This document shows, one piece after another, positions 24,896 to 32,616 of a stretch of DNA of 64,000 bases. The position numbers were made by a program, and so were the translations under genes. The notes under the pieces are model-generated. The model was not told where the DNA came from. It was given only the letters and a program-made list of their open reading frames with translations, and did no database searches. This DNA comes from Stenotrophomonas lactitubi. GTDB lineage: Bacteria > Pseudomonadota > Gammaproteobacteria > Xanthomonadales > Xanthomonadaceae. The stretch's first letter is position 1; each line of letters begins with the position of its first letter. The DNA lies in contig NZ_PHQX01000003.1 in NCBI RefSeq assembly GCF_002803515.1, positions 62,001-126,000 of the forward strand, given 5' to 3'.

Positions 24896-25396
24896 TCAAT
24901 CCGCACGGATGGGATTGACTGCTTCAGCCAAGATGATGACGCCTCCATGGTGAGCGGGCGCCAAGCCGACTGTAGAAATATCGTTGCGAGCAAGTGCTTC
25001 GGCCGTGGTGATCGCAACGTAGCGCACGCCATACCTTGCACTGCTGTGGTCCATGTTCGCCAGCACCAGCCCCTGCGCCACTGAGCATAGGAAGGCGAAG
25101 TGGCTGTCCTGATTGTTCAGCGTCTGCTTGAAGCCGAGGATAGACTTCAGGACCCAGTCGCGGCCCAGATCTAGGGTAAAGACGCGTTCCCGGCCATTCT
25201 GTGTCTCAACGATCTCGTCGCTTCCAAAGAGCCCCAGTCCGTCAACTCTCTGGCCATTGAGATAGAAGAGATACTGATACTCGGTGTGGCTCGGATCTTC
25301 GGGGGGGCTCGCCGGCAGGATGCGCGGTGCGGTGATGGTGACGCCGGTGTGGCGATCGACTGCGGAGCCTGGCTGACGCTCAAATTCCAGCGGCAT
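24896..25396 (-). CDS. Putative immunity protein, upstream copy
   Basis: 166 aa, no signal peptide. Its stop codon lies 11 nt before the effector ATG, so the two are translated from one message. It shares a pattern with the protein at 21368 (EYQYLFYLNGQRVDGLGLFG, VFTLDLGRDWVLKSIL, YGVRYVAITTAEALA), although most positions differ. Immunity gene before effector gene is the order also seen for the Imm11/AHH pair here. One copy may protect against this effector and the other against a related toxin from another strain. Family not recognised. Confidence 0.68.
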   Translation of the reverse strand: MPLEFERQPGSAVDRHTGVTITAPRILPASPPEDPSHTEYQYLFYLNGQRVDGLGLFGSDEIVETQNGRERVFTLDLGRDWVLKSILGFKQTLNNQDSHFAFLCSVAQGLVLANMDHSSARYGVRYVAITTAEALARNDISTVGLAPAHHGGVIILAEAVNPIRAD

Positions 25397-25641
25397 GATT
25401 GATCCTTCAATGGAGTCCGGTTGCAGGCGATGGGATCCAATGATCCCGCCGCGTCCTTTTGCGGACTATACGACGTCATCCTGGCTGCTCTATAGGCTCC
25501 GGTCTTAAAGTCCTCCGTACTGCTCCCTGGTTCACACATTCAGCAAGCCAATCCCGTCACCCAGGCCACCTCCACCTGCCCGCGAACCCACCTATGCGAT
25601 CATCCCGCCAGGACCGCAGTACCCAACAAGGCTGAGCAGGC

Positions 25642-26568
25642 ATGGAGCAAGCAACACGCTACACGGTAACCCTCTTTCTGGCCGCGCCCGGCACCCCGCT
25701 GAACAGCGGCGGCAGCTCGCCGCGCGGCCACATGTATTTCCAGACCACCGCCGGCGAGGAAGCGCACAGCTACGGCTTCGCACCGCCGCGCCTTCCGACC
25801 GGTGAGGCCGCTGCCGGTGTGCAGTACGCCGAGGTTGTACACGACGATGCCGACGAGCACCGGGACCCGTACTACAGCCGAACCCTTGAGATCAGCGAGG
25901 AGCACTACGGCTGCCTGCGCGATTTCGCCGAGGAACCGGCCGAGTTCGAGTTCGATGTTGATCGACCCGCCACCATCAACCGCTGCAGCGATTTTGTATG
26001 GGCCGCGCTGCACTACGCCGGCCTGCATTCGCAGCCGGCACCTCTGGACGGTGGCAGCGACCTGGGCGAGTTCGCGGTGCTGTTCAACCTGCCGGAAATC
26101 CAGTGCATTGCGGCGCCATTCCCGGCCAGCGAGCTGAATGGCGAACAGCACCACCCGATGCCCGAACGCGAGGCCGAGCTGCACCGCGAGGGCGGTCGCC
26201 CGAGCCACGAGCCGCCGCCCAGCCCGATGGAAGTGGCCGGTACGCTGCTGGATCCCTCGCACCCCGACCACCGGCTGTTCGCGCAGCTGATCCAGAAGGT
26301 GGCCGAGCTGGACGCCGCCCACGGCCGCACCTTCGACGACACCAGCCAGCGCATCAGCGCCAGCCTGCTGGTGCTGGCCAAGCAGAACAACCTGTCCCGC
26401 GTGGACCACGTGCTGCTCAGCCGGCCGACGAAGAGCAGCCACGAGGCGGAGAGCATCTTCATCGTGCAGGGTGACCGCGATGACCCTGGGCATCGTCGCG
26501 CGAGCATCGCTACGGAAGTAGCGGCACAGACGGATGTGGCGGATTCGCTGCGGTTGAAGGAGCAGTAG
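25642..26568 (+). CDS. Small T4SS effector (X-Tfe): papain-like N-terminal domain plus short XVIPCD
   Basis: 308 aa. Residues 1-170 resemble permuted papain-like (NlpC/P60-related) hydrolases: a GHMYFQT strand (His30), SYGFAPP, an ISEEHYGCLRDF helix and the INRCSDFVWAALHYAGL helix with candidate nucleophile Cys115. This order, His before Cys, is found in predicted cell-wall amidases. An XVIPCD starts at about 205 (HPDHRLFAQLIQKVAELD, SQRISASLLVLAKQNNLSRVDHVLLS, IFIVQGDRDDPGH) but stops after SLRLKEQ and lacks the Gln-rich tail. No immunity gene is adjacent; the nearest exported candidate is the lipoprotein at 28028, beyond the propeller gene. Confidence 0.78.
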   Translation: MEQATRYTVTLFLAAPGTPLNSGGSSPRGHMYFQTTAGEEAHSYGFAPPRLPTGEAAAGVQYAEVVHDDADEHRDPYYSRTLEISEEHYGCLRDFAEEPAEFEFDVDRPATINRCSDFVWAALHYAGLHSQPAPLDGGSDLGEFAVLFNLPEIQCIAAPFPASELNGEQHHPMPEREAELHREGGRPSHEPPPSPMEVAGTLLDPSHPDHRLFAQLIQKVAELDAAHGRTFDDTSQRISASLLVLAKQNNLSRVDHVLLSRPTKSSHEAESIFIVQGDRDDPGHRRASIATEVAAQTDVADSLRLKEQ

Positions 26569-26734
26569 TCCGAGCGTCCGCCATGCATCCGCAGGCGGAC
26601 GCCACGGTCCCCACCTGCTACCATTCCCCCGCTACCCAGCCAGCCCCACCCCGCGCAGACAGATGCAGGGCCGGGCCGTCGAAGAACGGCCCCGCGAGCC
26701 AGGACACCCTCCGTGCCCATTGAAGGACGCTCGC

Positions 26735-27883
26735 ATGATCCGCAATTCCCTTTTCCGTTCGGCCGCGCTGGCCGTTGCCGTGTCGCTGAGCCTTGGCGCT
26801 CCGACCGCCTTCGCCGCTGACGCCGCCACCGCAACCAGCCCCGCCACCGCCGTGCAGCGCCAGGCCGTCGCCCAGGGCCTGTACGAGCTGGCCTACAGCC
26901 CCAAGCAGAACGCGGTGTTCGTTGCCTCGTCCGGTGGGTTCGGCGATGACGCCGGCCCGGCCCAGGTGCTGCGCCTGAACCCGACCACGTTGGCCGTGGA
27001 AACCCGCATCCCGCTGGAGCGCAAGGCGTTCGGCGTGGTGCTGGATGACGCCCACAACCGCCTGTACGTGGGCAACACCGTGGACCTGTCGGTAACCGTG
27101 GTCGACACCGCACAGAACAAGGCCATCGGCACCGTACAGCTGATGGAGAAGAAGACCGGCAAGGACGGCAAGGCGGCCTACACCCACGACCTGCGCGAGC
27201 TGGTGGTCGACAGCGCCGCCAACCGCCTGTACGTCACCGGCCACAGCAGCCAGCCGGATGTGAGCAGCGTGCTGTTCGTGATCGATACCAACACCCTGAA
27301 GGTGATCAACACCATTCCGGGCCTGGGTAATGCCAAGGCGCCGGGGCTGGCGCTGGATGCCGCCAACAAGCGCGTGTACACCAGCAATCTGCTGGCCGAT
27401 CTGGTGGTGGTGGGCACCGACTCCAACAAGGTGGAGGCCCAGCACAGGATCGCCGCCGAGCAGCCGATGAACATCGCGCTGGACCCGGCCGGCAAGCGCC
27501 TGTTCGTGACCGACCAGGGCTCGGAAATGCTGCGTGGTTACCAGGCCAAGAGCAGCGGGCTGGTCAGCAAGCACCCGGGCCAGCGCGTGCTGGTGCTCGA
27601 CCGCAGCAACGGCAAGGAACTGGCCAGCATCCCGACCGACGCCGGCCCGCTGGGCATCCTGCTGGATGCACCGCGCAAGCGCCTGTACGTGACGAACCGC
27701 GAAGCGGGTACGGTGACCGCGTACAACAGCGACAGCTACCAGAAGGTGGCCACCTACGCCGTGCCGACGCACCCGAACAGCCTGGCGCTGGATGCGAAGA
27801 ACAACGTGCTGTACGTGAGCATCAAGAACGGCGAGAAGGATGCCAAGGGCTCGGAAGAGAGCGTGGCGCGGATTCAGCTGTGA
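26735..27883 (+). CDS. YncE-like periplasmic beta-propeller protein
   Basis: 382 aa. A signal peptide (about 1-28, ending AFAAD) is followed by seven-bladed propeller repeats, each with the recurrent N-x-x-LYVxN / A-x-x-RLYVT-x-H strand pattern (for example NRLYVGNTVD, NRLYVTGHSS, KRVYTSNLL, KRLFVTDQGS, KRLYVTNREAG, NVLYVSIKNG). E. coli YncE is an iron-regulated periplasmic protein that binds DNA in vitro and has no settled role. The ATG with GAAGGA upstream is used because it yields the signal peptide. It separates the small effector from the lipoprotein and is followed by a strong terminator. Confidence 0.87.
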   Translation: MIRNSLFRSAALAVAVSLSLGAPTAFAADAATATSPATAVQRQAVAQGLYELAYSPKQNAVFVASSGGFGDDAGPAQVLRLNPTTLAVETRIPLERKAFGVVLDDAHNRLYVGNTVDLSVTVVDTAQNKAIGTVQLMEKKTGKDGKAAYTHDLRELVVDSAANRLYVTGHSSQPDVSSVLFVIDTNTLKVINTIPGLGNAKAPGLALDAANKRVYTSNLLADLVVVGTDSNKVEAQHRIAAEQPMNIALDPAGKRLFVTDQGSEMLRGYQAKSSGLVSKHPGQRVLVLDRSNGKELASIPTDAGPLGILLDAPRKRLYVTNREAGTVTAYNSDSYQKVATYAVPTHPNSLALDAKNNVLYVSIKNGEKDAKGSEESVARIQL

Positions 27884-27925
27884 TGCGATGACGCTGGGCC
27901 ACGCCCGGCGTCCTGGCGCGTGAAG

Positions 27926-27956
27926 AAGGCAGGGTGCAGACCCTGCCTTTTTCTTT
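27926..27956 (+). terminator. Intrinsic terminator after the YncE-like gene
   Basis: A perfect 10-bp stem (AAGGCAGGGT / ACCCTGCCTT) with loop GCAG runs into TTTCTTT, 42 nt after the stop codon. Confidence 0.9.
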
Positions 27957-28027
27957 GCCCGGTTGCAGTGCCCACCGCCAACCCGCTAGGGTTGAAGCCC
28001 ATGGCAGGGAGCCAAAGGGTCTGAATC

Positions 28028-28603
28028 ATGCTGGGTATCCACCGCTGGCTGCGCGTCGGCCTGTTGATCATCTTGAGCTCCGTGCTCGGCGCCTGTACCA
28101 GCCGCATCCCGGAGCCGCCGGAACCTCTGGAACTGACGCAACCGATTACGGTGGATCAGCCGGGCCAAGAGGTGCGGTTCGAGTTCGAAGCGAATGCGCG
28201 CAATTTCGATCCAGGCCGAACCTATGCGCTGGAGTTGGAGTTGCAACGGTACGGACCGGTCACGAACGACGAGCCTGACGTAGGCAGATTGAAGGTCCCA
28301 TTCGAGGTAACCCTGCAGCAATGGGGCGCCGATGTCTGGAAAGATGTTCCCACCTACGACAGCTACCAGGCCGGCGTGCTGAATGCAGGCAAGTCACTTC
28401 CCGAGTGGCATGCATCCAGCGAATGGCGCTACACATCCCCCCACATGGGTAGCGCGGGCCACTACCTGCTGAGCGTGGTCGCTCTGCCGCTGCAGTGCAA
28501 CAACCGCTATCGCGTACAGGTTCGTACCGTACAGACCACGCCGGAATTGCAGCACTACTCGGCTCGGGTGCGGGTACATGCAGCGCGACCTGTAGGCAAA
28601 TAG
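28028..28603 (+). CDS. Lipoprotein, possible immunity protein
   Basis: 191 aa. The signal ends in a lipobox (SSVLGAC, Cys24). The mature part begins with Pro-rich sequence and continues as a beta sandwich-like domain: VRFEFEANARNF, TYALELELQRYG, KVPFEVTLQQW, and a final YRVQVRTVQTTPELQHYSARVRVHA strand pair. The layout recalls DUF5625-type lipoproteins that accompany secreted antibacterial effectors, but I am not certain of the family. Periplasmic anchoring would suit protection against a cell-wall-cleaving effector such as the one at 25642. A decayed second copy of its C-terminus follows. Confidence 0.6.
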   Translation: MLGIHRWLRVGLLIILSSVLGACTSRIPEPPEPLELTQPITVDQPGQEVRFEFEANARNFDPGRTYALELELQRYGPVTNDEPDVGRLKVPFEVTLQQWGADVWKDVPTYDSYQAGVLNAGKSLPEWHASSEWRYTSPHMGSAGHYLLSVVALPLQCNNRYRVQVRTVQTTPELQHYSARVRVHAARPVGK

Positions 28604-28660
28604 CTATCCTCAAGTTGTAGAGCCGACCCCTTGTCCGAATTGCGCTGCTCGTAGACAGTC

Positions 28661-28765
28661 ATGCGCGCTACCGCCTACAGGGTTCGTACCGCGCAGGTGA
28701 AGCCGGAGGTGCAGCAGTACACAGTGCGTGTGCGCGTGCATGTTGCTCGTCTGCCTGGTAATTAA
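28661..28765 (+). pseudogene. Remnant duplicate of the lipoprotein C-terminus
   Basis: Thirty-four codons from an ATG to TAA encode AYRVRTAQVKPEVQQYTVRV and onward to VARLPGN. This matches the last 31 residues of the lipoprotein just upstream (YRVQVRTVQTTPELQHYSAR and onward) at well over half the positions. No start of a full-length copy remains, so it is the tail of a tandem duplicate that lost its 5' part. Tandem immunity genes that decay this way are common in effector islands. Confidence 0.7.
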
Positions 28766-28854
28766 CCAACAGCAGAAGCAGCAGTCCCAGCCGCGAGCGG
28801 GCTGATATCGGCCGATGCCACAGAGGCGTCGAAGACATCGACGCCTGGCGGTTC

Positions 28855-29253
28855 TCATCCCAGACGATGCATAGGATTCTGCTGCTGGTCCTGTACCTGT
28901 GCATCCAGCGTCTGCTGCTCAGCCTGCACCGGCGGCTGCCCACCCAACCCCAGTTTCTGAAGCGACTCCTCGGCCGGCGTCTGCGCGGCCACGGCAGTCG
29001 GCAGCATCGCCCGCAGATGCGCCGGGTTGGCCGGGTCGCCCTGCACCACGAAGATGTTGTGGCCGGCCGGGTGATTGGCCGTGGCGTTGCTCACCACCAC
29101 GTGGTCGGCGCGTTCCAGGCCCTGTTCACGGGCCTTGACGGCCAGGCTGGCCGCCACGTTCTCGCTGGTGGCATCGAACTCGCGGCCGTGCTTCTCGTCC
29201 AGTGCGGCCACGTTCTGGCGGATCTGCTGGTGAAGGGAATCGTCAGGGGTCAT
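28855..29253 (-). CDS. Orphan XVIPCD protein without a toxin domain
   Basis: 132 aa. Almost the whole protein is XVIPCD: LHQQIRQNVAALDEKHGREFD, SENVAASLAVKAREQGLERADHVVVSN, HNIFVVQGDPANPAHLRAMLPTAVAAQTPAEESLQ and a Gln-rich tail. The usual HPDH lead and any N-terminal effector domain are absent. The start with GGAG 6 nt upstream is preferred over an ATG four codons earlier. It could be the surviving secretion tail of a lost effector, a competitor for VirD4, or a carrier that works with a separately encoded toxin. It faces the lipoprotein pair. Confidence 0.75.
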   Translation of the reverse strand: MTPDDSLHQQIRQNVAALDEKHGREFDATSENVAASLAVKAREQGLERADHVVVSNATANHPAGHNIFVVQGDPANPAHLRAMLPTAVAAQTPAEESLQKLGLGGQPPVQAEQQTLDAQVQDQQQNPMHRLG

Positions 29254-29397
29254 TGGGGGCTCCATGTGGCCGCTACCGTGTGGCCGGATGTGGCCAGTGT
29301 AAATCGGTCGCAGGCTGCGCCGGTAACCGCTTTGTTGCTAGCCTGTGGCCCGGCGACGCAGGGGATGGCGTCCGTTGCAATGGCAGCGGGGGAGAGC

Positions 29398-29946
29398 ATG
29401 GTGCACGGGGAGACAATCCGGATACGGGGACAGGCGGCCGCGCGGTTGCTGCTGGGCGTGGGGCTGTGGGCCTGCGCAGGTGCTGCGACGGCTGACACGC
29501 CGGTAGCAGCGGACGATCCCGCCTGCCCATCGCAGGACTTCACCCGTTTCCTGCAACGCTTTGCCGACCCGGCGGATGACCGGGTGCGGCTGCGCTACAC
29601 CTCCGACCCGCTGGAGTACGAGGTGCCCATGCACACCGTGCGCGACGACCACGAGGGGCTGGCGGCCACGCACGTCGTGCTGGAACAGGGCGCCGCGCGA
29701 TTGAAACGTTTCAGTTACCGCTACCTCGCTGCCTTCGATCTGTTCGTGCCTTCGCCGGTCAGCCGTGACCCGGTCGCGCTGGAGCGCATGCGCGCGGGCA
29801 CCTACAACGCCCCCACGCAGATCGAGCCGATCGATGACAACGGGCAGCGCGTGACCTTCGGTAGCGACACCGAGCGAGACACCTACACCTTCGCGCGCCG
29901 TTACGGCTGCTGGATGCTGACGCGCGCCAGCAACCTGCGCGACTGA
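29398..29946 (+). CDS. Exported hypothetical protein (DUF4348-like pattern)
   Basis: 182 aa with signal peptide (cleavage near ATADTPV, residue 33), behind a GGGGGAGA ribosome site. The mature part begins CPSQDFTRFLQRFADPADDRVRLRYTSDPLEYEVP, a pattern I associate loosely with DUF4348-like periplasmic proteins, and ends with FARRYGCWMLTRASNL; the two Cys may be disulfide-bonded. It is the first gene after the effector island and divergent from the orphan XVIPCD gene, so an immunity role cannot be excluded. Confidence 0.6.
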   Translation: MVHGETIRIRGQAAARLLLGVGLWACAGAATADTPVAADDPACPSQDFTRFLQRFADPADDRVRLRYTSDPLEYEVPMHTVRDDHEGLAATHVVLEQGAARLKRFSYRYLAAFDLFVPSPVSRDPVALERMRAGTYNAPTQIEPIDDNGQRVTFGSDTERDTYTFARRYGCWMLTRASNLRD

Positions 29947-29968
29947 GCAGGCGCTGCGGCGCTGACGA

Positions 29969-30448
29969 TCATTTGTCCGCTGGGCGGTGGTCGTAGCTGA
30001 TCACGCGCTCGGCCTGCCATTGGCCGTCCACCCGTCGCCAGACCTGGATGAAACGGGCCTGGCCGGTCCAGCGTTCAACGCCATCGGTGCCGCGCTCATG
30101 GAAGCGGTGGTCGCCGATTTCCAGTGCGCGATCATCCCGCAGCGGAAAGACCTGCAGCGAGCTCTCCACCAGCTCGCGCCGCAGGTGCCAGCCGCCCTTG
30201 TGTGCGTTGTCGCACAGGTTGGCCACGCTGCGGCGGAAGTCGGCGCGACTGCTGGCGGACTTTCCATCCTTGTCATGGAAGAACTCCATGTCCTCGGTGG
30301 TCATCGCGGCGGCTTTGTCGGCGTCGCAGCTGTCGAACGCTGCGACGAACAGTTGCGTGTCGGCTGCGCGGATCTGCTCGCGCAGGCTGTCGCTGGCGGG
30401 GGAGGTGCCGACGAGTGCGGCGGCGAGCAGGGGCAGGGCGAGCAGCAT
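29969..30448 (-). CDS. Secreted NTF2-like (DUF4440/SnoaL type) protein
   Basis: 159 aa. A signal peptide of about 18 residues precedes a cone-shaped NTF2-like fold: LREQIRAADTQLFVAAFDSCDADKAAAMTTEDMEFFHDKDGKSASS, then VFPLRDDRALEIGDHRFHERG and the final ARFIQVWRRVDGQWQAERVISYDHRP. This is the usual DUF4440 layout; catalytic function varies and is unknown here. GGAG precedes the chosen ATG; the longer reading lacks a signal peptide. It is convergent with the preceding gene. Confidence 0.78.
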   Translation of the reverse strand: MLLALPLLAAALVGTSPASDSLREQIRAADTQLFVAAFDSCDADKAAAMTTEDMEFFHDKDGKSASSRADFRRSVANLCDNAHKGGWHLRRELVESSLQVFPLRDDRALEIGDHRFHERGTDGVERWTGQARFIQVWRRVDGQWQAERVISYDHRPADK

Positions 30449-30673
30449 GGCATGGCTCCGTTGAGGACCGGCGCAGACTGGCACGGGGGCTGTCTCACCG
30501 TAAGCGGGCGCTGACGAAACGGGGCCAGGGCCCGACCAATGCCGCACTGGCGGGTGTGAACCTGTGCGGCCCGGCACCCGTGTACGCGATGTCATGGCCT
30601 GAGCCGATTCCATCACGGGCGTCTCCGTCGCGAGTGCCTAGGCTGGGGTCCTCATTCCCCCCCCGGAGCCCCC

Positions 30674-31486
30674 ATGCCTACCTCCTCCGTCCGCCTGCAC
30701 ATTGAAGACACCGGCGGCACCGGCCGTCCGGTGATCCTGATCCATGGCTGGCCGTTGTCGGCCGAAGCATGGAAGGCCCAGGTGCCGTTGCTGCGCGATG
30801 CCGGCTACCGCGTGATCAGCTACGACCGCCGCGGCTTCGGTCGCTCGGAAAAGCCTGCCGATGGCTACGAGTACGACACCTTGGCCGCTGATCTGGCCGG
30901 CCTGATCGACGAGCGTGACCTGCGCGACGTGACCCTGGTCGGCTTCTCGATGGGCGGTGGCGAGGTGGCGCGCTACATCGCCAACCACGGTGAGGATCGC
31001 CTGCACAGCGTGGTGTTCGCCTCCGCCGTACCGCCGTACCTGCTGAAGGGCGCGGACAACCCGGACGGGCCGCTGACCCAGGAAAAGGCCGATGAGATGC
31101 GCCAGGGGCTGGAGAAAGACCGCGAAGCGTTCTTCGACGGCTTTACCCGTGACTTCTTCAGTGCCGACGGCAAGCTGATGGTCACCGAGGACGAGCGTCA
31201 GGCCGCCATCGCACTCGCCCATCAGTCCGACCAGAACGCGGCGCTGGGATGCATGAAGGCGTTCGCCACCACCGATTTCCGTGCGGACCTGAAGAAGGTG
31301 ACGGTACCGACGCTGGTGCTGCACGGTGACAGCGACGCTACGGTGCCGTTCGAAGGTTCGGGCAAGCGCACGCACGCGGCCGTCGCCGGCAGCGAGGTGG
31401 TGGTGCTGAAGCATGCGCCCCATGGCTGCAACACCAGCCACGCCGATGATTTCAATCTGGCGCTGCTGGAATTCCTGAAGAAGTAA
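30674..31486 (+). CDS. Alpha/beta hydrolase (non-haem chloroperoxidase/arylesterase-like)
   Basis: 270 aa, full length for this group. The oxyanion region HGWPLSAEAW is at about residue 24, YDRRGFGRSEKP at about 53, the nucleophile elbow GFSMGGGEV near residue 94, the acid in HGDSDATVPF (about 217) and the catalytic His in APHGCNTSHADDFN (about 248). Such enzymes hydrolyse esters or lactones and show perhydrolase side activity; the natural substrate is not evident. No signal peptide, so it acts in the cytoplasm. A 56-aa gene follows in the same direction. Confidence 0.88.
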   Translation: MPTSSVRLHIEDTGGTGRPVILIHGWPLSAEAWKAQVPLLRDAGYRVISYDRRGFGRSEKPADGYEYDTLAADLAGLIDERDLRDVTLVGFSMGGGEVARYIANHGEDRLHSVVFASAVPPYLLKGADNPDGPLTQEKADEMRQGLEKDREAFFDGFTRDFFSADGKLMVTEDERQAAIALAHQSDQNAALGCMKAFATTDFRADLKKVTVPTLVLHGDSDATVPFEGSGKRTHAAVAGSEVVVLKHAPHGCNTSHADDFNLALLEFLKK

Positions 31487-31510
31487 CACCGACTACGGCA
31501 TCATCCGCTC

Positions 31511-31681
31511 ATGCCCACTGCCCGCACGCCGCCCTGGAAGAAGCCCAACCCGAAGGGTCAGAAGACGCAGCCCCTGACGGAGTCGCAGAAGGCGGCGGCG
31601 CGGCAGCGGGCGGAAGAGAACGGGCGTCGTTACCCGAACCTGGTGGACAACATGTGGGCGGCGAAACTGCCGCGTGGTTGA
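31511..31681 (+). CDS. Small conserved hypothetical protein
   Basis: 56 aa, shorter than usual gene-calling limits. It starts 24 nt after the hydrolase stop and reads PPWKKPNPKGQKTQPLT, an Ala/Arg/Gln helix, then GRRYPNLVDNMWAAKLPRG. The basic N-terminus and the PNLVDNM ending recall a short protein I have seen annotated in other proteobacteria, but I cannot name it. Codon third positions are GC-rich as in neighbouring genes, supporting that it is real. Role unknown. Confidence 0.6.
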   Translation: MPTARTPPWKKPNPKGQKTQPLTESQKAAARQRAEENGRRYPNLVDNMWAAKLPRG

Positions 31682-31855
31682 CGCGCTACCTGACGCGCCG
31701 CAGTAACAGATGCAGCTCCACCATCGGCAACACTCCCGCATGCAGCGCATATGCAGCGGACATGATCGCGCGTCATCCGCGATGGTGTCGCATCTGCCAG
31801 CCGACAGCGGCCGTTGGCTTGGCTAGCATGCGCGTCACTCGCTGGGGATACACCG

Positions 31856-32500
31856 ATGACTGCCTTCACTGCCCGCCTCGGGCGCTTCTTCGGCGCTGGC
31901 CTGATGTTGTTGCTGCTGCAGGTGGTAGCACTGCTGTCGGTTGGCTTGGCCGCAGGTTACTTCCACCACCGCGTGGACCTGCTGCTGGAGCCCCTGTCGC
32001 TGGCTTGCGGTGGCACCGATCCGGGCGCGCGCCTGCACGTGGCCGAGCATCTGCTGGCGCGTGCCGGTGCGCTGGATGATTGGCAGCCGCTGTGCTGGTT
32101 GCCGATGGCAGCGCTGGTGCTTGCTCTGCTGGGTACGCTCCTGGTCTGCGTACACTGGCTGCGCCATGTTGATGCGCCGCTACGCCGCAGCGCATGGGGC
32201 CTGCTTGCCCTGCACGCGGCGGCACTGCTGCTGGCCAGCGCGATGCTGCGGCTGTATGAGCATGTGTGGGAAGGCATCACCACAGCACTGCCGGCTGCGT
32301 GCATGACAGATCTGGCACCGGATGGACATGAGCTGCCGTCCTCGATGCGGCAATGGTTGCTGCAGCTCTTCGCCAGGGCGGACCTGATGCCACCGCACGC
32401 GCCTGATGCGCTGGCCATCATCCTGTGTGGGTTGTTGCTGGCAGCGATGGTGGTTGGTCTGTGGCTATGGCGCATTACTTCGCGATTGACGCAGCCCTGA
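31856..32500 (+). CDS. Membrane protein of unknown function
   Basis: 214 aa with four predicted membrane helices: about 12-34, 79-100, 110-130 and near the C-terminus (LAIILCGLLLAAMVVGLWLW). A roughly 50-residue loop between the last two contains Cys and an EHVWEGITTALPAACM stretch. DUF2975-like proteins have a similar outline, but I could not confirm that. The ATG with GGGGA upstream is preferred over one 14 codons earlier. Confidence 0.6.
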   Translation: MTAFTARLGRFFGAGLMLLLLQVVALLSVGLAAGYFHHRVDLLLEPLSLACGGTDPGARLHVAEHLLARAGALDDWQPLCWLPMAALVLALLGTLLVCVHWLRHVDAPLRRSAWGLLALHAAALLLASAMLRLYEHVWEGITTALPAACMTDLAPDGHELPSSMRQWLLQLFARADLMPPHAPDALAIILCGLLLAAMVVGLWLWRITSRLTQP

Positions 32501-32616
32501 GGCCCGGTACGGATATCGCCCGCTGACTCGGCCCAGCGCCGCAACACCTGGCCCACACTCGGCTGCAAGGCTCAATCGCGCTACAGTCGCTGCATCCTCA
32601 TCCCATGGATGTACCG

